15,798 bases of DNA from Bacteroidales bacterium (GTDB lineage Bacteria > Bacteroidota > Bacteroidia > Bacteroidales > Bacteroidaceae), in NCBI GenBank assembly GCA_004558535.1, contig SFCP01000033.1, forward strand, positions 1 to 15,798, given 5' to 3'. Shown in pieces: positions 1 to 6,380 of this stretch; the stretch's first letter is position 1, and every line of letters begins with the position of its first letter. A program made the translations under genes and the position numbers. The notes below the pieces were generated by a model. That model ran no database searches, was not told where the DNA came from, and worked only from the letters and a program-made list of their open reading frames with translations.

Positions 1-38
1 AAACTGCTGAGGGGGCTTGTCCTATACAAAATGTAAGC

Positions 39-64
39 CCAACTTCTGTCTTTAAAGAAGTTGG
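39..64. repeat. 9-bp inverted repeat next to the hsdS breakpoint
   Basis: CCAACTTCT (39-47) and AGAAGTTGG (56-64) are perfect reverse complements around an 8-base spacer, giving a compact hairpin just beyond the premature end of hsdS. There is no long T tract directly after the stem on either strand, so it is a weak terminator candidate. It could equally be a palindrome near the end of a mobile element, since the flanking bases at about 11-27 (GGGGGCTTGTCC and following) resemble the ends of some insertion sequences. That resemblance is from memory only. Confidence 0.45.
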
Positions 65-81
65 ACTCACCCTTTTATGGT

Positions 82-294
82 TTAGCGGACAGTAATAATG
101 TATTTATCTAATTTGTCTACATCGTAATTTGACAAGTTCACACCAGATGATTTTTCAGATGAAACAAAAGGCGGATTTATGTCTGCTATCTTCAGAACTT
201 TTGTTGGATAGTTTCCAAAATCCTTACTCTTGAATGCATATCCAGCAATAAGATCGCAGGTTTCATTTAGTTGAACTTCCTTCCACTCACTCAT
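82..294 (-). pseudogene. hsdS: Truncated type I R-M specificity subunit HsdS (N-terminal fragment)
   Basis: The 70-residue product begins MSEWKEVQLNETCDLIAGYAF and reads like the start of the first target-recognition domain of HsdS, the subunit that picks the DNA site for a type I restriction-modification enzyme. Full HsdS proteins are usually about 380-450 residues with two recognition domains, so this fragment ends inside the first one, at KYIITVR and then a TAA stop (82-84). The start is well supported: it lies 3 bases after the hsdM stop, with an AAGGAGGGG sequence inside the end of hsdM. Beyond the stop the sequence does not resume as HsdS in the frames I checked by hand. A shifted frame stays open to the window edge, but its residues do not look like HsdS. 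Disruption by insertion or recombination is the likeliest cause; an invertible or shuffled hsdS cassette further left is an alternative. Confidence 0.7.
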
Positions 295-297
295 ACC

Positions 298-1881
298 TCA
301 CCCCTCCTTAACCATAAATCCAATACCAGCCAGCTTCTCACGAATACCAGCCTCCAGTCGGTGGCTTTCGGCAAAGAGGTCGCCCAGTTCAGCGGTGAGG
401 CGTGCCATCTTCTCCTCAAACGGTTCTGCGTCCTCTTCCTCGTCGGCAATGCCCACGTAGCGGCCAGGGGTCAGGACATAGTCTTGGGCTGCAATGTCTT
501 CGAGCGTTGCCACCTTGCAGAAGCCTTTGACATCTTCGAGCGTGCCGGCTTCGTAACTGCGGAAAGTAGCCGAAATGCGCTGAACATCGCATTCCTCGGC
601 AGGAAGCTTGGCCCAAGGCTTATCTTCCTTCTTGATTGTGTCGTAGCGCACCAAATCGTCGGAGAGCTCACGATGAGTGCGGTCCACCATCATGCCCATC
701 TCACGTGCGTCGATGAAGAGCACCTTGCCTGGATTCTTCTTCTGGCGATTGAAGAACCATACGCACACAGGAATGGAGACATTATAAAAGAGCTGATTTG
801 GCATGGCAATAACGCCCTCCACAAGGTCAGCCTCGATAAGCCGACGGCGGATGCTGCCTTCACCACCCGTTGTAGTAGTGAGCGACCCATTGGCAAGCAC
901 AAGTCCGATGCGACCTGTTGGCGAGAGGTGATGCACCATGTGCTGAATCCATGCATAGTTGGCGTTGCCTTCTGGGGGCACTCCATACTTCCAGCGCACA
1001 TCGTCAGCCAAGCGGCTTGCTCCCCATTCACTCATATTGAACGGAGGATTAGCCATGATGAAGTCGAACTTCTTGGTGGCGTGCCTGTCATTGCCAAACG
1101 AATCACCCCAGCTTTCGCCAAGGTCAGCTTCGAGGCCACGGATGGCAAGGTTCATGTGCGCCATCTTCCATGTGTTGGCGCTGAACTCCTGTCCGTAGAT
1201 AGTCACGTTGCGCAAGTTGCCTTGATGCTGCTGGATGAACTTGGCGCTCTGCACGAACATACCACCCGAGCCACAGGCAGGGTCATAGACGCGACCCTCA
1301 AACGGCTGCAGCACTTCAACTATGGTGCGGACAAGGCACGAAGGAGTATAGAACTCACCTCCTGAAGACTGAGTTTCAGCGGCAAAATTCTGCAAGCAGT
1401 ATTCATATACACGTCCGAAGAGGTCAATGCCTTCTCCATGAGCGTGCATATCCATGTTATCAAAGATTTCAACCACCTCACCCAAGCGAATCTTGTCAAT
1501 CTCCGGACGGGAGTAGTTGTTGGGCATCACCTTCTTCAGGCGTGGGTTCTCCTTGCCTATTTCTTCAAGTGCATGGTCAATGACCTGTCCGATTTTTGGG
1601 TCATGCGCCATGCTTGCGATACGCTGCCAACGAGCATCCTGTGGAACCCAGAACACATGTTCTGCCGTATATTCGTCACGGTCTTCTTCGAAACCTTCAC
1701 CTTCAGCAACAAGCTCATTGTACCGCTTCTCGAAACAATCGCTGATATATTTCAGGAACACAAGACCAAGAACCACATTCTGATATTCGGATGCAGTCAA
1801 ATTGCCGCGAAGTTTATTGGCACTGTCCCAGATACGATCTTCAATAGACTTCTCCTTGACAACCTTTTCTTTCTTTGCCAT
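298..1881 (-). CDS. hsdM: Type I restriction-modification DNA methyltransferase subunit HsdM
   Basis: HsdM transfers a methyl group from S-adenosylmethionine to N6 of adenine at the site chosen by HsdS, protecting host DNA from HsdR. The 527-residue length is normal for the family. An N-terminal helical domain (about residues 10-150) precedes the catalytic domain. Visible motifs are GEFYTP (175-180), the SAM-binding DPACGSGG (200-207) and the catalytic NPPF (278-281), so the enzyme looks intact. The start follows a 13-bp gap after the HTH gene, and the stop lies 3 bp before hsdS, which supports one transcript. hsdR is not in the window; it could lie to the left or be lost. With a truncated hsdS the methyltransferase would lack its recognition partner unless another HsdS supplies it. 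The locus looks more AT-rich than the genes to its right, which fits horizontal acquisition. Confidence 0.96.
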   Translation of the reverse strand: MAKKEKVVKEKSIEDRIWDSANKLRGNLTASEYQNVVLGLVFLKYISDCFEKRYNELVAEGEGFEEDRDEYTAEHVFWVPQDARWQRIASMAHDPKIGQVIDHALEEIGKENPRLKKVMPNNYSRPEIDKIRLGEVVEIFDNMDMHAHGEGIDLFGRVYEYCLQNFAAETQSSGGEFYTPSCLVRTIVEVLQPFEGRVYDPACGSGGMFVQSAKFIQQHQGNLRNVTIYGQEFSANTWKMAHMNLAIRGLEADLGESWGDSFGNDRHATKKFDFIMANPPFNMSEWGASRLADDVRWKYGVPPEGNANYAWIQHMVHHLSPTGRIGLVLANGSLTTTTGGEGSIRRRLIEADLVEGVIAMPNQLFYNVSIPVCVWFFNRQKKNPGKVLFIDAREMGMMVDRTHRELSDDLVRYDTIKKEDKPWAKLPAEECDVQRISATFRSYEAGTLEDVKGFCKVATLEDIAAQDYVLTPGRYVGIADEEEDAEPFEEKMARLTAELGDLFAESHRLEAGIREKLAGIGFMVKEG

Positions 1882-1894
1882 AGTATCGAGTTTT

Positions 1895-2098
1895 TTATTT
1901 TTCGGTATTGTTAAGTAAGTCCTTCACGTCAACGTCAAGGAGTTTTGCAATCTTATCAAGCGTAACTAAATCAGGTTGAATGCTGTTACTGCACCATTTG
2001 CTAACTGTGCATGGAGTCTTACCAATTTCTTCAGCAAGCCACTTGCCAGTCTTACCTTTTTCGACAAGGACAACCTTGATTCTATTTAGATTTGCCAT
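1895..2098 (-). CDS. Small XRE-family helix-turn-helix regulator of the R-M locus
   Basis: From the ATG at 2096-2098 this encodes 67 residues starting MANLNRIKVVLVEKGKTG. The frame is open for 13 codons further upstream, but that extra segment (MTPLHQIIINYSN) is AT-driven and unlike the family, so I chose the internal start. The segment WLAEEIGKTPCTVSKWCSN is a classic helix-turn-helix, followed by PDLVTLDKIAKLLDVDVKDLL, typical of Cro/CI-like (XRE) proteins. It ends 13 bp before hsdM on the same strand and is probably co-transcribed with it. By analogy with controller proteins of restriction-modification systems it may regulate the locus, and a TATAAT sequence lies just upstream (about 2110-2117 on the minus strand). 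The DNA-binding fold is clear; the regulatory target is inferred from position. Confidence 0.85.
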   Translation of the reverse strand: MANLNRIKVVLVEKGKTGKWLAEEIGKTPCTVSKWCSNSIQPDLVTLDKIAKLLDVDVKDLLNNTEK

Positions 2099-2332
2099 AT
2101 TGCTATAATTGATTATAATTTGATGCAAAGGTGTCAAAATTCTATGAAATAAACGATTCCTTGACTCAGAAAGTTACAAATCCAACTGTTTTTTCTGTTT
2201 TTCCAGAGGTATTCCGTCAAAATCCTATTGATTGACTGCCATCGGGAGCCCCGCACCGCCGCCGAACCCGCCAATCGTCTGCCACGGAGTGACATTTTGT
2301 CATTTAACAATTGCAGGTACTGAATTTTTACA

Positions 2333-2364
2333 TTTGGAAAAGGCAAAAATATTTCGTAAATTTG
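2333..2364 (+). promoter_or_regulatory. Bacteroidetes-type promoter ahead of a doubtful small ORF
   Basis: TTTG (2333-2336), exactly 20 bases, then TAAATTTG (2357-2364) matches the TTTG / TAnnTTTG form of the Bacteroidetes primary sigma factor. Transcription would begin near 2370, only about a dozen bases before the ATG at 2382. It could serve that ORF, a non-coding RNA, or a long leader reading toward the ABC-F gene. Confidence 0.5.
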
Positions 2365-2381
2365 TGTGTGAGATATAGGGA

Positions 2382-2588
2382 ATGGCGCGACAGACGGCTG
2401 TTCCCTTTCATTTTGTGGGGAAAGCGGACGAAATCAACCGGCAGATACATGAAATTAGAAAGGAGGCAGTTCAAATTAGGTCGGACTTAGTTTTTTGCAA
2501 GTCCCGGGTATTTGGATTTATCAAGCACTTCGTGCTGCGCGGGAACGGAGTATTGTTAAATACGTTAATGGTGCGTCTGCCTTCGTAG
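2382..2588 (+). CDS. Doubtful small ORF of unknown function (68 aa)
   Basis: The 68-residue product begins MARQTAVPFHFVGKADEINR. Residues about 13-40 are charged and could form an amphipathic helix, while the rest (RVFGFIKHFVLRGNGVLL...) is hydrophobic and basic. I do not recognise a family. In its favour is a good promoter match that would start transcription about a dozen bases upstream. Against it are its short length, a competing open frame over its second half, and a hairpin at 2524-2536 inside it. It may be a genuine small protein, the head of a decayed gene at the junction, or chance. Confidence 0.22.
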   Translation: MARQTAVPFHFVGKADEINRQIHEIRKEAVQIRSDLVFCKSRVFGFIKHFVLRGNGVLLNTLMVRLPS

Positions 2589-2623
2589 TACTAAAATCCG
2601 CAAACGTGCTTTCATTTTGTCAC

Positions 2624-2647
2624 TTCGCACAGGGCTGTCTGTGCGGA
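2624..2647 (+). other. 9-bp hairpin in the intergenic region
   Basis: TTCGCACAG (2624-2632) pairs with CTGTGCGGA (2639-2647), with one G-U wobble and a 6-base loop. No T run follows, so it is not an ordinary terminator. It may be a structured element of an RNA from the promoter at 2333-2364, or chance. Confidence 0.3.
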
Positions 2648-2745
2648 AATCCCTACCCTGCCCCATCGGAAGCCACCACCCGGCGGGCCGACACCGAAAA
2701 GGGGCCACCCTCCGGCACTTTCCTCAGCCTAAATCCACAAAACAA

Positions 2746-2776
2746 TTGGCTAAACCACAGATATTTTGTACTTTTG
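2746..2776 (+). promoter_or_regulatory. Promoter of the YbiT-like ABC-F gene
   Basis: TTG (2746-2748), 20 bases, then TACTTTTG (2769-2776) fits the Bacteroidetes TTTG / TAnnTTTG promoter form, with a perfect -7 element. Transcription should begin near 2783, giving a leader of roughly 70 nt before the ATG at 2853. This is the most likely promoter of the gene and perhaps of the downstream grpE-dnaJ-folC genes. Confidence 0.65.
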
Positions 2777-2787
2777 CACCCGATTTG

Positions 2788-2820
2788 GGCGGCAGCGTCG
2801 CTTCGGCTGACATATCCGCC
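2788..2820 (+). promoter_or_regulatory. Bulged leader hairpin of the ABC-F mRNA
   Basis: GGCGG plus CAGC (2788-2796) pairs with GCTG (2806-2809) and CCGCC (2816-2820), leaving a 9-base loop and a 6-base bulge (2810-2815). It would lie at the 5' end of the predicted transcript. It may stabilise the RNA or affect translation; no alternative terminator structure is evident. Confidence 0.35.
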
Positions 2821-2852
2821 GTCTCAGAATGTGAAAATATCCCTACGAATCT

Positions 2853-4469
2853 ATGATTACAATATCCAATTTAGCCATTCAGTTTGGTAAGCGCATCCTC
2901 TATCAGGATGTCAACATGAAATTCACCAACGGTAATATCTACGGCATCATCGGTGCCAACGGTGCGGGCAAGTCCACGCTGCTGCGAGCCATATCCGGCG
3001 AACTGGAAACGACCAAGGGCTCCATAGAAATGGGCCCGGGCGAGCGCCTCTCCGTATTGAGCCAGGACCACTTCAAATTTGACGACTGCACCGTGCTCGA
3101 CACGGTACTGATGGGCCACACGGTGATGTGGGAAATCATGCAGCAGCGCAACGAGCTCTACTCCAAGACAGACTTTACCGACGAAGACGGCATCCGTGTG
3201 GCTGAATTGGAGGACAAATTTGCCACCCTCGGCGGCTATACGGCCGAGAACGATGCAGCCACCCTGCTGAGCGGATTGGGCATCAAGGAAAACCTGCACG
3301 GCAAACTGATGGGCGAGCTCTCGGGTAAGCAGAAGGTGCGCGTGATGCTGGCACAGGCACTCTTCGGCGAGCCGGACAACCTGCTGCTGGACGAACCTAC
3401 CAATGACCTTGACCTCGAGACAGTGGAATGGCTGGAGGAATATCTGGGCAACTTCGAGCATACGGTGCTCGTAGTCAGCCACGACCGCCACTTCCTGGAC
3501 CAAGTATGTACGCACACGGTCGACATTGATTACGGCAAGGTGACGCTCTTCTCGGGCAACTACTCCTTCTGGTACGAAAGCTCGCAGCTGGCCCTGAGAC
3601 AGGCGCAGAACCAAAAGCAGAAAGCCGAGGAGAAGAAGAAGGAACTGGAGGAGTTTATCCGCCGCTTCTCGGCCAATGTGGCCAAAAGCCGACAGACCAC
3701 CAGCCGCAAGAAGATGCTGGAAAAACTCAACGTCGAGGAAATCAAGCCCTCCACCCGTAAATATCCGGGCATTATCTTCCAAATGGACCGCGAACCGGGC
3801 AACCAGATATTGGAGGTCAACGACCTGAAAGCTGTAGCCGATGACGGCACGGTGCTCTTCGACAAGCTGACATTCAACGTAGAGCAGGGCGAACGGGTGG
3901 TATTCCTGAGCCACGACCCCCGCGCCATGACGGCACTCTTCGAGATTATCAACGGCAATGCCAAGCCGGCAGCCGGCAACTTCAAGTGGGGCGTGACCAT
4001 CACAACGGCCTACCTGCCACTGGACAACACGGACTTCTTCAACACCGACTTCAACATGCTGGATTGGCTCAGCCAATACGGCGAAGGAAACGATGTATAC
4101 TTCAAGGCCTTCCTGGGACGAATGCTCTTCAAGGACGAAGACATACAGAAAAAGGTCAGCGTACTCTCGGGAGGTGAGAAAATGCGACTGATGATAGCCC
4201 GAATGCAGCTGCGAAACGCCAACTGCCTCATTCTGGACACACCGACCAACCACCTGGACATGGAAAGCATTCAGGCATTCAACAACAACCTGAAACTCTT
4301 CCGCGGAAATATCCTCTTTGCCAGCCACGACCACGAATTTATTAACACCGTGGCCAACCGCATCATCGAGATTACGCCAAACGGCTCCATCGACAAGCTC
4401 ATGAACTACGAGGACTATATCCACGACGACCGCATCAAGGAGCTCAAGGCCAAACTCTACGGTTACTAA
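2853..4469 (+). CDS. ABC-F family ATPase, YbiT-like, with a degenerate second nucleotide site
   Basis: A soluble protein of 538 residues with two ATP-binding cassettes and no membrane segments, the ABC-F layout. Relatives bind the ribosomal E site and influence translation. It resembles E. coli YbiT in length and wording. Cassette 1 is complete: Walker A GANGAGKST (34-42), signature LSGKQ (156-160), Walker B LLLDEPTNDLD (177-187) and switch histidine H210. A charged, helical linker (about 245-300, with RFSANVAKSRQ) should reach toward the peptidyl-transferase centre. Cassette 2 keeps the signature LSGGE (438-442) and H492. Its P-loop has become LSHDPRAMT (352-360), without the GxxGxGK glycines and lysine, and Walker B reads LILDTPTNHLD, placing Thr463 where the catalytic Glu belongs. 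Cassette 2 is therefore probably unable to hydrolyse ATP. From memory, related Bacteroides proteins share these changes, so this is likely a lineage trait and not decay. It is unlikely to be a drug-resistance ABC-F, but that cannot be excluded. Confidence 0.92.
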   Translation: MITISNLAIQFGKRILYQDVNMKFTNGNIYGIIGANGAGKSTLLRAISGELETTKGSIEMGPGERLSVLSQDHFKFDDCTVLDTVLMGHTVMWEIMQQRNELYSKTDFTDEDGIRVAELEDKFATLGGYTAENDAATLLSGLGIKENLHGKLMGELSGKQKVRVMLAQALFGEPDNLLLDEPTNDLDLETVEWLEEYLGNFEHTVLVVSHDRHFLDQVCTHTVDIDYGKVTLFSGNYSFWYESSQLALRQAQNQKQKAEEKKKELEEFIRRFSANVAKSRQTTSRKKMLEKLNVEEIKPSTRKYPGIIFQMDREPGNQILEVNDLKAVADDGTVLFDKLTFNVEQGERVVFLSHDPRAMTALFEIINGNAKPAAGNFKWGVTITTAYLPLDNTDFFNTDFNMLDWLSQYGEGNDVYFKAFLGRMLFKDEDIQKKVSVLSGGEKMRLMIARMQLRNANCLILDTPTNHLDMESIQAFNNNLKLFRGNILFASHDHEFINTVANRIIEITPNGSIDKLMNYEDYIHDDRIKELKAKLYGY

Positions 4470-4570
4470 AAACAAGGAAACAGCCATTTTCGGCAGTAAA
4501 ATCAGACAATGCGGCAGCAACAAGCCGTAATGGTATACTTTTTGCTGTCTGACTTATGACTATATAATAT

Positions 4571-5191
4571 ATGAATATGATGGAAGAAAAAGAACTTGAT
4601 ACCAATCTGAACCCAGACCTCGCGGACGGTGCCGCTAACAGCGAAGTTGCAGAAGCAACCGCCCAGGCAGAAGCCAATGTAAACCCGGAGGAAGATACTG
4701 CAGCCCAACCCGAAGAAAGCACGGCGGAACCCACCGCCGAGGAGCAACTGGCAGCTGCACAGGCCGAAATAGCCAAACTCAACGACCAACTGCTCCGGCA
4801 AATGGCCGAATTTGACAACTATCGGAAACGTACGCTCAAGGAAAAAACTGAACTCATCCTCAACGGAGGCGAAAAGGTCATCACAGCCCTGCTGCCTGTG
4901 CTCGACGATTTCGACCGCGCCATGCAAAACATGGACAAGACGGACGATGTGGCAACACTCAAGGAGGGATTGGACCTAATCCTGCAAAAGCTGACCAAAA
5001 CCCTCGGCTCGCAGGGACTCAAACGGATGGAAACAGCGGAAAAGGCCTTCGACACGGATTTCCATGAAGCCATCGCACTGGTTCCCGTAACGGAAGAGGA
5101 AAAGAAAAACCAGATCATCGACTGCGTTCAACCCGGATATCTGCTCAACGAAAAGGTAATCCGTCATGCAAAAGTCGTGGTGGGACAATAA
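4571..5191 (+). CDS. grpE: GrpE, nucleotide exchange factor of DnaK
   Basis: GrpE releases ADP from DnaK and so resets the Hsp70 cycle in the cytoplasm. The 206-residue protein has an acidic, Ala/Glu-rich disordered tail (about 1-55), a long coiled-coil helix (about 55-100, with RQMAEFDNYRKRTLKEK), and a C-terminal beta domain carrying VQPGYLLNEKVIRHAKVVV (186-204), the family hallmark. ATGs occur at codons 1, 3 and 4 (MNMMEEKEL), so the exact start is uncertain by a few residues. The 101-bp gap after the ABC-F gene has no clear terminator and only an imperfect promoter (TACTTTTTG near 4534), so transcription from upstream is possible. dnaJ follows after 16 bp. I saw no CIRCE element. Confidence 0.96.
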   Translation: MNMMEEKELDTNLNPDLADGAANSEVAEATAQAEANVNPEEDTAAQPEESTAEPTAEEQLAAAQAEIAKLNDQLLRQMAEFDNYRKRTLKEKTELILNGGEKVITALLPVLDDFDRAMQNMDKTDDVATLKEGLDLILQKLTKTLGSQGLKRMETAEKAFDTDFHEAIALVPVTEEEKKNQIIDCVQPGYLLNEKVIRHAKVVVGQ

Positions 5192-5207
5192 TAACAGCTA
5201 AAAGACC

Positions 5208-6368
5208 ATGGCAGATATAGATTACTATAAAATATTAGGCGTGGACAAGTCGGCCTCTGCCGACGAAATCAAAAAGGCCTACAAGAAAGTGGCCATCAAG
5301 TACCACCCCGACCGCAATCCCGGCGACAAGGAGGCAGAGACGAAGTTCAAGCAGGCGGCCGAAGCCTACGACGTACTCCGCGATCCCGACAAACGGGCAC
5401 GCTATGACCAGTTTGGCGCAGCCGGCGTCAATGGTGCTGGCGGATTTGGCGGCGGATTTGGCCAAGGCATGGACCTGAATGACATCTTCTCGCATTTCGG
5501 CGACATCTTTGGCGACATGGGCTTTGGCGGCTTCGGAGGCTTTGGCGGAGGCGGCGGACATCGCGGTCAGGCAAAGTACCACGGCGGTGACCTGCGCCTG
5601 AAAGTTAAGCTTACCCTGTCGGAAATCGAAAAGGGTGTGACCAAGAAGTTCAAGGTGCGCAAGGACGTGACCTGCCCCGAGTGTAACGGTTCGGGCTGTG
5701 AACACGGACATTCTCCCGAGACCTGCCCCACCTGCCACGGACAAGGCTTCGTGGTACGCAGCCAGCGCAGCATCTTGGGCGTGATGCAGACCCGACAGGC
5801 CTGCCCCGACTGCGGAGGCTTGGGGACCGTCATCAAGCACAAGTGTGCGAAATGCCATGGCGAGGGAATCGTCGGCGGCGAGGAAATCGTGGAGATACAG
5901 ATTCCCGCAGGCGTGGCCGAAGGCATGGTGGTCAACGCCCCCGGCAAAGGCCATGCTGCAAAATTAGGCGGCGTGCCCGGCGACATCCAAGTCCTCATCG
6001 AGGAGGCTGAGCATCCCGACTTTATCCGCGACCAAAACGACTTGATCTACAACCTGCTACTGACCGTGCCGCAAGCTGTACTTGGCGCCTCGGTCGAAGT
6101 GCCCACCATCGATGGGCGCGCACGCATCAAGATAGAACCCGGCACACAGCCCGGCACGGCACTTCGCCTGCGCGGAAAGGGCCTGCCGGCCGTTCAGGGA
6201 TACGGTTACGGAAAAGGCGACATCGTGGTCAACATCAGTGTATACATACCGGAGCACCTGTCGCACGATGAGCGAAAAGCCTTTGAGAAAATGCAGGATA
6301 GCGACAATATGAAGCCGACCTCTTCTATCAAGGAGAAGATTTTCCGCGCGTTCCGCAACTACTTTTAA
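5208..6368 (+). CDS. dnaJ: DnaJ, J-domain co-chaperone
   Basis: DnaJ delivers unfolded proteins to DnaK and stimulates its ATPase. The 386-residue protein has all the parts of a class A J-protein. These are the J domain with HPD at 33-35, a Gly/Phe-rich stretch (about 74-120), and four CxxCxGxG zinc motifs: CPECNGSG (156-163), CPTCHGQG (173-180), CPDCGGLG (199-206) and CAKCHGEG (213-220). Two C-terminal substrate-binding domains follow. All eight zinc cysteines are present. It starts 16 bp after grpE and ends 12 bp before folC, consistent with one operon. dnaK is not in the window. Confidence 0.98.
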   Translation: MADIDYYKILGVDKSASADEIKKAYKKVAIKYHPDRNPGDKEAETKFKQAAEAYDVLRDPDKRARYDQFGAAGVNGAGGFGGGFGQGMDLNDIFSHFGDIFGDMGFGGFGGFGGGGGHRGQAKYHGGDLRLKVKLTLSEIEKGVTKKFKVRKDVTCPECNGSGCEHGHSPETCPTCHGQGFVVRSQRSILGVMQTRQACPDCGGLGTVIKHKCAKCHGEGIVGGEEIVEIQIPAGVAEGMVVNAPGKGHAAKLGGVPGDIQVLIEEAEHPDFIRDQNDLIYNLLLTVPQAVLGASVEVPTIDGRARIKIEPGTQPGTALRLRGKGLPAVQGYGYGKGDIVVNISVYIPEHLSHDERKAFEKMQDSDNMKPTSSIKEKIFRAFRNYF

Positions 6369-6380
6369 GTCCGAAAGGAA

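Larger units (their letters stand above)
2099..2852. other. Gene-poor junction between the R-M locus and the housekeeping block
   Basis: About 750 bp with no convincing gene. It separates the minus-strand R-M operon from the plus-strand ABC-F gene and is a plausible edge of an acquired segment. It contains two plus-strand Bacteroidetes-type promoter matches (2333-2364 and 2746-2776), a doubtful 68-codon ORF (2382-2588) and hairpins at 2524-2536, 2624-2647 and 2788-2820. It also holds the palindrome TGACATTTTGTCA (2290-2302) and two copies of CTTTCATTTTGT (2405-2416 and 2609-2620). I see no transposase, integrase or tRNA in it. Confidence 0.6.

Noticed and set aside
271..1365. 364-codon open frame on the plus strand opposite hsdM
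   Set aside because: It lies fully antisense to hsdM, whose catalytic motifs are intact; the product shows no recognisable domain and is a frame shadow.
2495..2890. 131-codon open frame across the ABC-F promoter and start
   Set aside because: It runs through the predicted promoter, leader and first codons of the ABC-F gene, with a Pro/Ser/Arg-rich composition typical of non-coding GC-rich sequence.
2871..4523. 550-codon open frame on the minus strand opposite the ABC-F gene
   Set aside because: The plus-strand protein carries canonical ABC motifs over the same bases; the antisense product is a Val/Leu/His-rich shadow of codon bias.
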